Assembly (NCBI RefSeq): GCF_030151085.1
Contig: NZ_JASLER010000047.1
Location: 1-64,000 of the forward strand
Origin: Bacteroides sp.
GTDB lineage: Bacteria > Bacteroidota > Bacteroidia > Bacteroidales > Bacteroidaceae
Reading direction: 5' to 3'
DNA length: 64,000 nt
A program made the position numbers and the translations under genes. The number at the start of each line of letters is the position of its first letter. The stretch's first letter is position 1. Shown here one piece after another: positions 51,541 to 60,238 of the stretch. The notes under the pieces are model-generated. The model saw only the letters and a program-made list of their open reading frames with translations, made no database searches and was not told where the DNA came from.

Positions 51541-51672
51541 GAAGAGAAGTTCTATATACGCAGATTGCGGCTGCACGCCGATTGGTTGATGTGAATGAGA
51601 GTCGTTTCATTCGTAGTTGTTCGTTTGTAGTGCGTGTCTTCCGCAATCTGTTTTTATTTCCTTTCTTCTCTT
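51541..51672 (+). ncRNA. Rod-like structured RNA candidate before nudC
   Basis: Nested inverted repeats give one long stem: AAGAGAAG (51542) with CTTCTCTT (51665); CAGATTGCGG (51561) with CCGCAATCTG (51641), perfect; GCACGC with GCGTGT; and the tip GAATGA with TCATTC. Internal loops separate them and a TTTTTATTT run follows the 10-bp stem. A rod with central bulges of this size is reminiscent of 6S RNA, which is only inference. A 22-codon frame (MNKDVEEKFYIRRL...) starts at 51527 and overlaps it. No clear promoter box was found upstream. Confidence 0.5.
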
Positions 51673-51686
51673 TTAATTTTTAGTTA

Positions 51687-52478
51687 TTAATTATTTTCCA
51701 GCCACCAGTCAATCAATTTTCTTGCAATACTCAGTTTGCGTGGTATTTCTGGCAGATTATCTTTCGAATAAAAGCCTGCGGCGCTGAGTTCTTCGTCTTG
51801 TAGTTTAATTTCTCCACCGTCGTAATCGGCAATGAAGCCTATCATCAATCCGCTGGGATAGGGCCAGGGCTGATTACCGAAATAGGTGATATTCTTCACC
51901 CGTAATCCGGTTTCTTCCAATACTTCCCGTTTCACACACTCTTCCAGTGTTTCACCGGTTTCGAGGAAACCTGCTACCAGACCGTAGAATGTGCCGCGGA
52001 AGTTGCGAGCATGTACCAGTAGTATTTCATTTCCTTTGCGTATCAGTACGATAACGGCGGTAGAAACAGGAGGGTACATTTCATTTCCACAATTGGAGCA
52101 TTTTTTCATAATCGGCTCTTTTTGCTCCATTGGAGTGCCACATACGGGGCAAAAACGGCTGTGACTATCCCAATATAGAATCTGGGAAGCTTTCCCGGCG
52201 GCTTGGTAGTCGGCTAAGGGTAAATATTCATAGGAGGCACGTAGTCCAATCATGATCCATTCATCATTTTCATCAATGGGTTGTTTGATAGCTAAGGCTT
52301 TTACTTTCTTTCCATTTGTGAGGGTTACATCGTGTATCTTCAGATCTGATACTTGCTGTAGGGGTGCTTGTGCTCCGCACGGCACACTATATTGGTTGTT
52401 CTCTTCTTTTTTCAGCAGTAGTTGGTCGTTGAAGAAAACGAACCACTGCATTGAGGTTTGTATTTCTGTTGTTTCCAT
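51687..52478 (-). CDS. nudC: NAD(+) diphosphatase NudC (decapping-type Nudix)
   Basis: Hydrolyses NADH or NAD-capped RNA. A four-cysteine zinc ribbon (FCPVCGTPMEQKEPIMKKCSN) precedes the Nudix box GFLETGETLEECVKREVLEE with the complete GX5EX7REUXEEXGU pattern. The NudC-specific QPWPYPSGLMIGF follows. I chose METTEIQTSM as start (264 residues) because the upstream start at 52532 would lie before the promoter. It stops immediately beside the structured RNA candidate. Confidence 0.94.
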   Translation of the reverse strand: METTEIQTSMQWFVFFNDQLLLKKEENNQYSVPCGAQAPLQQVSDLKIHDVTLTNGKKVKALAIKQPIDENDEWIMIGLRASYEYLPLADYQAAGKASQILYWDSHSRFCPVCGTPMEQKEPIMKKCSNCGNEMYPPVSTAVIVLIRKGNEILLVHARNFRGTFYGLVAGFLETGETLEECVKREVLEETGLRVKNITYFGNQPWPYPSGLMIGFIADYDGGEIKLQDEELSAAGFYSKDNLPEIPRKLSIARKLIDWWLENN

Positions 52479-52495
52479 AAGTTTGAAATTTCGTG

Positions 52496-52503
52496 CAAAG
52501 GTA
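52496..52503 (-). promoter_or_regulatory. Bacteroides -7 box for nudC
   Basis: Reads TACCTTTG on the minus strand, 17 bases before the chosen start codon. It rules out the longer reading frame start. Confidence 0.6.
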
Positions 52504-52647
52504 TAAATAAATGATAGTAACTGTTTATCCACCTTGTGAATTCTTTCCTTTGCCTCAAAATAGAAAGTTAATACCTTGTATATCTATTTGTATAATCATA
52601 TCAGAGGAATTAATTCTTGAATATAGCATTTTTTCGGAAGGATACTT

Positions 52648-52655
52648 TATCTTTG
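52648..52655 (+). promoter_or_regulatory. Bacteroides -7 box for the PAS histidine kinase
   Basis: TATCTTTG, about 115 bases upstream of the kinase start, so the leader is long. No TTG at the expected -33 spacing. Confidence 0.5.
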
Positions 52656-52776
52656 CATTCAAGGAGTGTTAAATGACATAATTATGCTTTTTATGTACTA
52701 TTTTTAAGTATAGGTATTTGCAGTAAGGATGCATTGTTTATTCATGACTACTATTTAATGTAACAGCTGTCCCACT

Positions 52777-55700
52777 ATGGAAGAGAGCCGATTTTTGCAA
52801 GATTTGTGGATGAGTATTTCCCTTGATGCACAATTAAGGATTAAAGAGGTCCAAAACCCCGATAGTACATTGTTTTTCGGGATTTGCCCTGAAAAAGGAA
52901 ATGAGTTAGCAGATTCTTTCTCAAATAATGAGAAAGATAGACAACAGTTTGCACGTATCACCGAAGGAATAGAACGTGCAGTGCGAGAGAAACGCATTGT
53001 CTTTTTAACTTACTACTCATCAATAGGAGAAGATGAGATTCCGATTAGTATGTTCATCGAGTGCGGAGAGAATGAAGTACGGTTATATGCCACAGCTATT
53101 AATGCTGATGATATGCAACGAGTGCAAGAAGTGTCAACAACGGTAAACGTGCCTCCAACAGTTGTTAAAACATCCACAACGGTTACAGAGAACTTCAATC
53201 TTAACCATACTTTATTCGAATACCTACCGGTTGGTTTGGAAGTATACGATGCCAATGGCAGATTGATTGAGGTCAATTCGCAGGAGCTCAACGCTATGGG
53301 AATTGCTGATAAGAAAGATGTATTGGGGCTTAATCTTTTCGAGAATCCTAATTTCCCGCCTGATGCACGTACAAAACTGTTGGCTGGCGAAAATGTACAT
53401 TTTCTCTCAGATTATGATTTCAGTAAAGCAGTGGAGGCTGGATATTACCCCACAACCAAGGTGGGAAATAGCTTGCTGAGTGTATCGATAACTGTTATTC
53501 GTAGTAGTGTGGGTGAGATAGAGAATTATTTGCTCATCTCTCAAGATATAACTGAACGTACAGAGTACCAACAAAAGTACGAGACGCTCTATAATCAGAA
53601 TATGACCATTCTTAACTCTCTGCCTGTAGGTGTGGAGATCTACTCGCCTGATGGAAAGCTGAACTTCCTTACGGAGGCTGATTGTCGTATCTTTGGGGTA
53701 GATCAGCAAGAAGTGCTGGCTATGAATTTGAGTATCGATGATAATCCGAATCTTCCTCTCGAAGTTAAGGAAGCAGTGCACAAGGGGCTTCCGGTTCAGT
53801 CTCGGTTTATTTATCGTTACGAAGCTGTGGCCGAAAAAGAATATTACCACTCTTCTCTGCAGCGACCAATTTTGCACATTGAATGCACTGGTCAACCGGT
53901 CATCGGACCCGATGGGATGATTCAGAATTATGTCTTTATTGTACAAGATGTTACTGAAGATGTTTGTCATGAGGAAGAACTGCGTCAAAGTAAGCGTAAA
54001 ATAGAGATTGCTACGAAGGATGCTGAGATTATACTTTGGGAATTCGATGTATATAAACAAATTTTTTTTAGCGAGAACGATCAACTGACCGGATATGATA
54101 ACACTCATCCTATCACTGTTGCCGAATGTACGGGATTCTTCTATGCTGAAGACCAGATCGTCGTTTCAGAATATATCCAGCGAATGATTTCGGGCGAAGA
54201 CTTCTCTTTCACGCTTGATGTACGCCTTACTTTTCCCGGAAGTAACGAATTGCAATATTGTACATTTAGCGGCATCCCTTATGAACGTGATGCTAGTGGA
54301 AAAGTAACCCGTTTTGTAGGTTCACGCAAGAATAACACAGAACTTCAACGTAGGAAGATTTTGCAGGATAATATCCTCAATAGTATTCCCATCCCTATTC
54401 ATATTAAGGATCTTGACAATGATTCGTGCTATGTTTTTTGTAACGAAGAGAGTACTCGCATGTTCGGTACTAGTATTGGCGGAAGCATTTACGATGTAAT
54501 GAATGAAGCACAAGTAGCGCGTGTGGAGAAAACGGATAAAGAAGTATTCTCTACCGGGAAACCTTACTTCGGAGTGGAACGTATCGAACTCCTGAACGGA
54601 CAAAGCTATGATGTACTTGTTCGTAAAAGTGTTATTTATGATGGCAATAAACGTCTGTTGCTGAATGTACGTTGGGATCAGAGTTTGCAAAACGATCTCC
54701 AAAGGCGTGCTAAAGTCCTCTCACTCTCTATGCAGGCTATGAATGCCTATACTTGGTTTTATGATCCGGAGAAGAACCGTGTCAGTTTTGGTGAAGGTTT
54801 CGAACGTATGGGGCGTAATGCACAGATGCTCAATACGCGTGAGACGTTTGCGGTATTCATTCATCCCGATGATAGACAACTTTTTATTGATACCCAGGTA
54901 GAGCAACTCGAGAAAGATAGTGGGGAATGGGTAGTGGAATATCGCATTGACCTTGAGGGTACCGGAAATTATGAATGGTGGGAAACCCGTGGTATCATTG
55001 AGACCACGGTGATTGATGACATTCCCCATAAATTTATGTTGGGTATGTCGGTCAGTATTGATTCGCACAAGAGGATTGAGTTGGAGTTACGAGATGCAAA
55101 AGCACGTGCCGAGCAGTCAGACAAGTTGAAATCGGCTTTTCTTGCTAATATGAGTCATGAGATACGGACGCCACTCAATGCTATTGTTGGTTTCTCCGAT
55201 CTGTTGATGAATACCGATGAACTGGAAGATCGGGAGGAGTATATGCGTATTATTAGTAATAATACCGAATTGTTATTGAAACTTATTGGTGATATTCTCG
55301 ATCTTTCAAAGATCGAGTCCGGAGCTATTGAACTGAAATACGAGGAGTTCGATCTATCCCACTTTTTCAATGATATGACTACTTCGATGAAGCAGCGTGC
55401 TACAAAGCCTGGTGTAGAGTTGATAGACCGGAATCCTTATGAGAAATGTATCGTATATTTGGATCGTAACCGCATAGCACAGATTATGACAAATTATGTA
55501 ACCAATGCTATCAAGTATACACCGAAGGGTTTTATCGAGATGGGATATGAAGCTGTGGACAAGGGAATTCGCTTCTATGTAAAAGATACCGGAATAGGCA
55601 TTGCCGACGAGAAAAAAAACAAGGTTTTCCAACGTTTCGAGAAGCTCGATGAGTTCGCCCAAGGTACAGGATTGGGGTTATCTATTTGTAAGGCAATAGC

Positions 55701-55806
55701 CGAGTCGATGGGAGGTAGTGTAGGTTTCGATTCTATGTATAATGAAGGATCATTGTTTTGGGCAATATTACCCTGTAAACCCCACGTTAGTTCTTCTGAA
55801 GATTGA
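52777..55806 (+). CDS. Soluble multi-PAS sensor histidine kinase
   Basis: Cytoplasmic sensor kinase of 1009 residues without membrane helices. An N-terminal unassigned domain (about 1-130) is followed by about five PAS-type domains (roughly 145-265, 270-400, 405-535, 540-650, 655-775; PAC-like ends such as NYLLISQDITERTEYQ). The HisKA domain has His794 in LANMSHEIRTPLNAIVGFSD, and the ATPase domain has NYVTNAIKYTP, DTGIGIADEKKN and GTGLGLSICKAIAESMGG. No receiver domain and no response regulator is nearby, so the partner is encoded elsewhere. Signal unknown. Confidence 0.9.
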   Translation: MEESRFLQDLWMSISLDAQLRIKEVQNPDSTLFFGICPEKGNELADSFSNNEKDRQQFARITEGIERAVREKRIVFLTYYSSIGEDEIPISMFIECGENEVRLYATAINADDMQRVQEVSTTVNVPPTVVKTSTTVTENFNLNHTLFEYLPVGLEVYDANGRLIEVNSQELNAMGIADKKDVLGLNLFENPNFPPDARTKLLAGENVHFLSDYDFSKAVEAGYYPTTKVGNSLLSVSITVIRSSVGEIENYLLISQDITERTEYQQKYETLYNQNMTILNSLPVGVEIYSPDGKLNFLTEADCRIFGVDQQEVLAMNLSIDDNPNLPLEVKEAVHKGLPVQSRFIYRYEAVAEKEYYHSSLQRPILHIECTGQPVIGPDGMIQNYVFIVQDVTEDVCHEEELRQSKRKIEIATKDAEIILWEFDVYKQIFFSENDQLTGYDNTHPITVAECTGFFYAEDQIVVSEYIQRMISGEDFSFTLDVRLTFPGSNELQYCTFSGIPYERDASGKVTRFVGSRKNNTELQRRKILQDNILNSIPIPIHIKDLDNDSCYVFCNEESTRMFGTSIGGSIYDVMNEAQVARVEKTDKEVFSTGKPYFGVERIELLNGQSYDVLVRKSVIYDGNKRLLLNVRWDQSLQNDLQRRAKVLSLSMQAMNAYTWFYDPEKNRVSFGEGFERMGRNAQMLNTRETFAVFIHPDDRQLFIDTQVEQLEKDSGEWVVEYRIDLEGTGNYEWWETRGIIETTVIDDIPHKFMLGMSVSIDSHKRIELELRDAKARAEQSDKLKSAFLANMSHEIRTPLNAIVGFSDLLMNTDELEDREEYMRIISNNTELLLKLIGDILDLSKIESGAIELKYEEFDLSHFFNDMTTSMKQRATKPGVELIDRNPYEKCIVYLDRNRIAQIMTNYVTNAIKYTPKGFIEMGYEAVDKGIRFYVKDTGIGIADEKKNKVFQRFEKLDEFAQGTGLGLSICKAIAESMGGSVGFDSMYNEGSLFWAILPCKPHVSSSED

Positions 55807-55830
55807 GATAATACATTCTTGATATTAAAT

Positions 55831-55895
55831 GCCCCGTTCGTTTATAATGAAGATATCTTTCATTTATAATGAACGGGGCATTCATTTATATTGAA
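55831..55895. repeat. 22-bp-period array F (TTCATTTATAATGAA x3) in a GCCCCGTTC hairpin
   Basis: TTCGTTTATAATGAA (55837), TTCATTTATAATGAA (55859) and TTCATTTATATTGAA (55881) are 15-bp palindromes in a strict 22-bp period. Outer arms GCCCCGTTC (55831-55839) and GAACGGGGC (55871-55879) are perfect inverse complements, enclosing the first two. Lies 25 bases after the kinase stop and 45 before the next gene. Confidence 0.85.
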
Positions 55896-55939
55896 CTTTT
55901 TCATATCTGTTTTGTTTTTTCGAAGAAAAAGAGAATAAA

Positions 55940-56776
55940 ATGGGCAGATATTCTTTAATCATAGGATGGTTGTTATTGCTTTCAGGAGTTACATCTTGCA
56001 TTAGTGACCCTCCATGTGATATACCTGCTAAGATGGAGAATGTTGAACTGGTATTTGTTTGGCCGGATACATTGACTGCACCACCTACTGTTTATGTCGA
56101 CTGTTATCCGCAGGCAGGAGGAAACTCCATACGTAATTTCCTTCCTCCCACCGGAGGAAAGATTTTTTTGCCTGAAGGGGGATATAATTTACTGGTCTAC
56201 AGTAATACTTCTCCTAAGATTCTTTTTGAGAATATAGATTCGTTTAGCTCGGCAGCGGCTTATACAGATGGAGGTATCCAGCCCGATGAACTGTTTTGTG
56301 GTAGCTTTATCGGGGCTGAGATAAAAGGAAAGGGTATTAGCCAACAGTTTTCTATATCGATGGTGAGCAGAGTGTATTCGTATCATTTCCGATACAGTGG
56401 AGTAGAAGGACTGAAATATGTAAATAGCATCAAAGTCAGTATTGACGGAATAACCCGGGCTGTGCAGATGGCAAGTGGTAAGCTTCTACCTGAAACCTTT
56501 ACCGTCAGTTGTATCTACCGACTACTATCCGACGGATTTTATGGAACACTACGTTGCTTCGGTCACGGGCTGGCTGAAACAAAACATACATTTACAGTTA
56601 ATTTTGAGTATGGAGGACAATCGAAGATACTCAATTACGACGTCACTCAAATGTTGAACCAGAATGGATATATAGATATTCGCGATTCACTTGTTTTCGA
56701 GCCCATCGGTGGAGGAGGCATCGACACCGGAGTGGGGGACTGGGAAGATGATGCTGTGGATATTCCTATTAATTAA
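55940..56776 (+). CDS. DUF5119-type lipoprotein, fimbrillin cluster
   Basis: Lipoprotein starting the fimbrillin-like cluster. Lipobox VTSC with Cys near residue 20, followed by ISDPPCDIPAKMENVELVF. The region with VDCYPQAGGNSIRNFLPPTGG and LPEGGYNLLVYSNTSP resembles DUF5119, which in Bacteroides accompanies fimbrillins. Two cysteines in PPCDIP and DCYPQ are conserved in the family as I remember it. It may be an anchoring or assembly subunit. A fimbrillin gene follows 34 bases later. Confidence 0.78.
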   Translation: MGRYSLIIGWLLLLSGVTSCISDPPCDIPAKMENVELVFVWPDTLTAPPTVYVDCYPQAGGNSIRNFLPPTGGKIFLPEGGYNLLVYSNTSPKILFENIDSFSSAAAYTDGGIQPDELFCGSFIGAEIKGKGISQQFSISMVSRVYSYHFRYSGVEGLKYVNSIKVSIDGITRAVQMASGKLLPETFTVSCIYRLLSDGFYGTLRCFGHGLAETKHTFTVNFEYGGQSKILNYDVTQMLNQNGYIDIRDSLVFEPIGGGGIDTGVGDWEDDAVDIPIN

Positions 56777-56810
56777 CTACAATGCCTATAAACCATTAAC
56801 CATTAACTAT

Positions 56811-57893
56811 ATGAAAAGTAATTATTTGTTTCTGTTTTCAGCTTTGGCTATACTCACTGCTTGCAATGAACAAGATACGATGACTTCGACGCAAGGAAAT
56901 ACAGTGACTTTTAAAACTTTTGTCAGTCCCCAGGGGCGTGGTGTACCTGCTACACAAGACGATAAAGCCAATCTTCAGCAAAATTTTGGAGTTTTTGCCT
57001 ATCGCAATGCTACAGGAATTGCTGATGCGTCAACACCTCCGAATACATTGTACAATGAACTTGTCACTTATACGCCGGGGATAGGATTTAGCTATACCAA
57101 TACCATTTACTGGCCTGCCAATGATAAACTGGGCTTCTATGCCTACAGTCCATATTCGGCAGGTGGAACGGGTGCGAATGGCATTTCTAATTTTGTCCCG
57201 GCTAATAATACCACCAACGGTACTCCTGGATTTACATTTACGGTGAACAATGATGTGGATGATCAAATAGACTTGTTGACAGCTAGAACAGAAGGTTTGA
57301 GTGGAGGTACAGTACCTTTGGCTTTTCTTCATGCATTGTCTAAAGTGGAATTACAAGCGCACACTTCTGCAATAAACTACCGTGTTGCTATTATGGGAGT
57401 GAAATTGACAGGCATTTATAGTACAGGCGATTTTCGTTTTATCGGTCTGCCTACCTCGTGGGTAAACCAACGAACTGAAGCTGCCTATACCGGTGCAGTA
57501 CTCACTACTGGAAATTCTCAGCCTAATGGTGCAGGTGTTCCGGCGGCTGTTATCGTGTACAATAATAATAGCTCGGAATACACTGATGTGACTGATCCTA
57601 GTAATGCTTTGTACCTGTTGCCTCAAGCCTTGGGAGCCAATGCACGCTTGGTAGTGACCTATAATATCTATAATGCGCAGACGGGTAATCTTATTTCCAA
57701 CCAGACATCCCAAGATTTGATTCTTGACATTTCAGATGAGAGTTTGACCCTTTCAGGATTGGTGAAGTGGGACAGGAGTCATCGCATTATCTATAGACTG
57801 AATTTCTTCCCACGTGATTCTGGTCCCGGATCAGAAATTAAATTTGAAGCTACTGTAACAGACTGGAGTATTGAATATGGTGATTTTTCATAA
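56811..57893 (+). CDS. Fimbrillin-family lipoprotein 1
   Basis: Probable pilus subunit of the Bacteroidetes type V kind. MKSNYLFLFSALAILTAC gives the lipobox (Cys18), followed by NEQDTMTSTQGNTVTF. The strand-rich body has YWPANDKLGFYAYSPYSAGG and VPLAFLHALSKVELQAH, the fimbrillin signature of FYAYxP and FxHALxKVxL. I chose the ATG after CCATTAACCATTAACTAT rather than the long upstream frame that overlaps the previous gene. It overlaps the next gene by 17 bases. Confidence 0.85.
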   Translation: MKSNYLFLFSALAILTACNEQDTMTSTQGNTVTFKTFVSPQGRGVPATQDDKANLQQNFGVFAYRNATGIADASTPPNTLYNELVTYTPGIGFSYTNTIYWPANDKLGFYAYSPYSAGGTGANGISNFVPANNTTNGTPGFTFTVNNDVDDQIDLLTARTEGLSGGTVPLAFLHALSKVELQAHTSAINYRVAIMGVKLTGIYSTGDFRFIGLPTSWVNQRTEAAYTGAVLTTGNSQPNGAGVPAAVIVYNNNSSEYTDVTDPSNALYLLPQALGANARLVVTYNIYNAQTGNLISNQTSQDLILDISDESLTLSGLVKWDRSHRIIYRLNFFPRDSGPGSEIKFEATVTDWSIEYGDFS

Positions 57894-58884
57894 AAGTGAA
57901 CGAAGTGTATGGTTGCTGGCAGGACTAATCATCCTGCTATCCTTATCATCCTGCCATGACGACCGTCTTTTCTCCCAACCGGGTGGAGAAGACGGCAGCG
58001 TGACAGCTAAAGCTGTTTCTTTCCATGCTAGGCTTATGGATGACGATGTAGCTACACGAGGTATTCCCGTCAATGGTCCAGCCTATCCTGATGGTGAAAG
58101 TTTTGGAGTCTTGGGTTATGAATTGCCCACAGGTACATGGGAAACAACACTCACTCCCGATTTCATGTATAACTTCAAAGTTACTCATTTTAGGAATCAA
58201 TATACCTATGAAAATACGAAGTTGTGGCCCTATCAGCGCGTCCGTTTTTTCGCTTATCATCCTTATGCTACTATAGATAATGATATTGTGCCGTCTGCTT
58301 CCGGTTTTGCAGGTGATCCATACTTACAGTTTAAAGTGAAAGATAATGTAACCAGACAGATTGATTTGCTAGTGTCGACAACCGAACCTGTACTGGCACC
58401 ACCGGTTGTTAATTTCCCATTTACACATGCTTTGACTCGAGTTGCCTTCTTTGTTAAAAAAGCCTCAGTGCCCGGAGAGGTAAAGATAAATGCGATTACG
58501 GTGAAAAGTATAATCGGAGTCGGACAAGTTTCATTGGTACCTGATGCCGATGGACGATATTCTTGGCAACCTTCGAGTAAACCCGATGATGTGAAGGAAT
58601 ATGTATTGGGTGCATCCACTCTCAATGGGATAGATCGAGGACTGATACCCACTGAATTACAAACCATAACAGACTCTGATTATACACCTGTGTGTTCACC
58701 AAATGGTACTCTCTTTCTTATACCCCAACCAATCCAGTCGGATAAGTCATACCTTATAGTAACTTACACCTTAGATGATGAAGAAAGTAAACAGATCATT
58801 CCATTGCCTTCAACTTCACCCGGTGATGCCGACGAGTGGCTTAGTGGTAGATACATCCGCTATCAACTGACAATAACCCCTTAA
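57877..58884 (+). CDS. Fimbrillin-family lipoprotein 2
   Basis: Second fimbrillin-type subunit. The lipobox is LSSC followed by HDDRL (acidic after the Cys, again compatible with surface export). Fimbrillin features are LWPYQRVRFFAYHPYATID, VNFPFTHALTRVAFFV and the C-terminal SDKSYLIVTYTLDDEESKQ. The start ATG overlaps gene 1, so translation is coupled; a TTG two codons earlier is less likely. It ends four bases into the MFS gene on the other strand. Confidence 0.85.
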   Translation: MVIFHKSERSVWLLAGLIILLSLSSCHDDRLFSQPGGEDGSVTAKAVSFHARLMDDDVATRGIPVNGPAYPDGESFGVLGYELPTGTWETTLTPDFMYNFKVTHFRNQYTYENTKLWPYQRVRFFAYHPYATIDNDIVPSASGFAGDPYLQFKVKDNVTRQIDLLVSTTEPVLAPPVVNFPFTHALTRVAFFVKKASVPGEVKINAITVKSIIGVGQVSLVPDADGRYSWQPSSKPDDVKEYVLGASTLNGIDRGLIPTELQTITDSDYTPVCSPNGTLFLIPQPIQSDKSYLIVTYTLDDEESKQIIPLPSTSPGDADEWLSGRYIRYQLTITP

Positions 58885-60086
58885 TTTTTTTCTAAACTTC
58901 GTATTGACGGAATAGTCATCATCCATACTGCTGCTAGTACAGTCGCTATACCACAGTACAAGAAGATATTTGCTATCCCTAACGAATCGGCAAAGAAACT
59001 GGTGGCAAACAGTCCGATGATAGAAGGAAATAAACTCACACTATCAAACAGGGCGAAGACACGTCCCAAATATTTAGGCTTGAACTGAGTTTGCATCAGC
59101 GTAGTGAAGGGACCCGAAAAGAAAGGAACGGTAAGGCCTTGCAGAACGGTTAGAACAGCAAAGAGTATATATCCATCTTTAGGGAGTACTCCACATAGAG
59201 CAATGGTGACACCTATTAGAAAATAAGAATAACCAATCAGTACGACCTTGCGCATCTTAGGATTCCAAATGCCCAACAAAATACCTCCTCCCAACATGCC
59301 AATTCCAAACAAGACCTCAATCAGGCTGACTTGGTATGCCGTTCCCGAAAAATTATGTAATGTCATCAGAGGCATCAAAGCTACAATCGGCATAATAAAG
59401 AAAGTGACGAGAACTTCAATAATCATCAACCGGCTGATACCTTTATTTTTCATGATTACATGGAAGCCTTCGGTCATATCTTTTAAAACGCTTTTTGCCG
59501 AAACATTTTCTTTTTTTGGATTCGGGATGAATACGAATAACAGTGCGGTACAAGCAATAAATGCACCTGCCACATCGAGCAACATTACAATACTCATATC
59601 AAAAGAAAGTAGTAAAACCGCACCCAATGCCGGACCTCCAATACTACAAATGGATTGAATAGCTTGATTCACACCAGCAATACGCATTAACTCACTTTCG
59701 GGAGCCAACAGAGGAATAGACGATTTCATAGCGGGTGTATGAAAAGCTCCACCTATTGAACGCAGCGCCAGCAGTATATAGATTTGCCATAATTCTATTG
59801 TTTCAAGATAGAATAGTAAAGCAATGATTCCCGAACAAAGTGCTACGAAACTATCGGCACCAATCATAGTCCACTTGCGGTTCCAACGGTCTACAAAGAC
59901 GCCCGCAAATGGTCCTAATAATGCTTGAGGAAGTAATGCGGCAATGGTTGCAAAAGACAATACTTCTGCCGAACCTGTTTCAAGACTAATCCATAATACA
60001 AGTGCAAATTGCGCTATTGAACTACTTAATATAGAGAATAGTTGTCCTGTCCATATAATGATGAACTTTTTTTTCCAGTTAGTCAT
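58881..60086 (-). CDS. MFS exporter (MFS_3-like)
   Basis: Twelve-helix major facilitator transporter of 401 residues. The helices begin FIIIWTGQLFSILSSSIAQFALVLW, the loop-2/3 motif is GPFAGVFVDRWNRKW (a variant of the DRxGRR motif), and ALRSIGGAFHTPAMKSSIPLL is typical of the group related to macrolide and enterobactin exporters. Substrate unknown. It ends in the shared TTAA stop of the fimbrillin gene with no terminator between. The -7 box is at 60133. Confidence 0.85.
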   Translation of the reverse strand: MTNWKKKFIIIWTGQLFSILSSSIAQFALVLWISLETGSAEVLSFATIAALLPQALLGPFAGVFVDRWNRKWTMIGADSFVALCSGIIALLFYLETIELWQIYILLALRSIGGAFHTPAMKSSIPLLAPESELMRIAGVNQAIQSICSIGGPALGAVLLLSFDMSIVMLLDVAGAFIACTALLFVFIPNPKKENVSAKSVLKDMTEGFHVIMKNKGISRLMIIEVLVTFFIMPIVALMPLMTLHNFSGTAYQVSLIEVLFGIGMLGGGILLGIWNPKMRKVVLIGYSYFLIGVTIALCGVLPKDGYILFAVLTVLQGLTVPFFSGPFTTLMQTQFKPKYLGRVFALFDSVSLFPSIIGLFATSFFADSLGIANIFLYCGIATVLAAVWMMTIPSIRSLEKN

Positions 60087-60132
60087 ATCGTTTAAAATGA
60101 TAATCCCGGTGATTGTCCATAGGATGTCGATG

Positions 60133-60140
60133 CAAATGTA
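60133..60140 (-). promoter_or_regulatory. Bacteroides -7 box for the MFS gene
   Basis: Reads TACATTTG on the minus strand, with TTG 18 bases upstream (complement at 60159-60161). It gives a leader of about 40 bases. Confidence 0.5.
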
Positions 60141-60225
60141 TCAACTTTATGGAATCTACCAAACTATAAATCCGTTGAAACGTGGAATTGTTCGGTTGAA
60201 TCGTATATATTTCTCGTTGAATAGT

Positions 60226-60233
60226 TACCTTTG
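60226..60233 (+). promoter_or_regulatory. Bacteroides -7 box abutting the MoxR start codon
   Basis: TACCTTTG ends five bases before the ATG at 60239, so the mRNA would start at or beside the start codon. Either the message is leaderless or translation starts at Met14 (60278). Confidence 0.55.
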
Positions 60234-60238
60234 CATCT

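Noticed and set aside
51527..51595. 22-codon open frame MNKDVEEKFYIRRL... as a small protein
   Set aside because: It overlaps a stable nested stem and has no promoter or known relative; treated only as part of the RNA candidate.
53407..54108. 233-codon frame antisense to the PAS kinase
   Set aside because: No motif and complete overlap with well-formed PAS domains.
60172..60222. GTTGAA repeats at about 21 bp before the MoxR gene as another 22-bp array
   Set aside because: Only three short motifs (60174, 60195, 60216), not palindromic, and the spacing is 21; the evidence is too weak.
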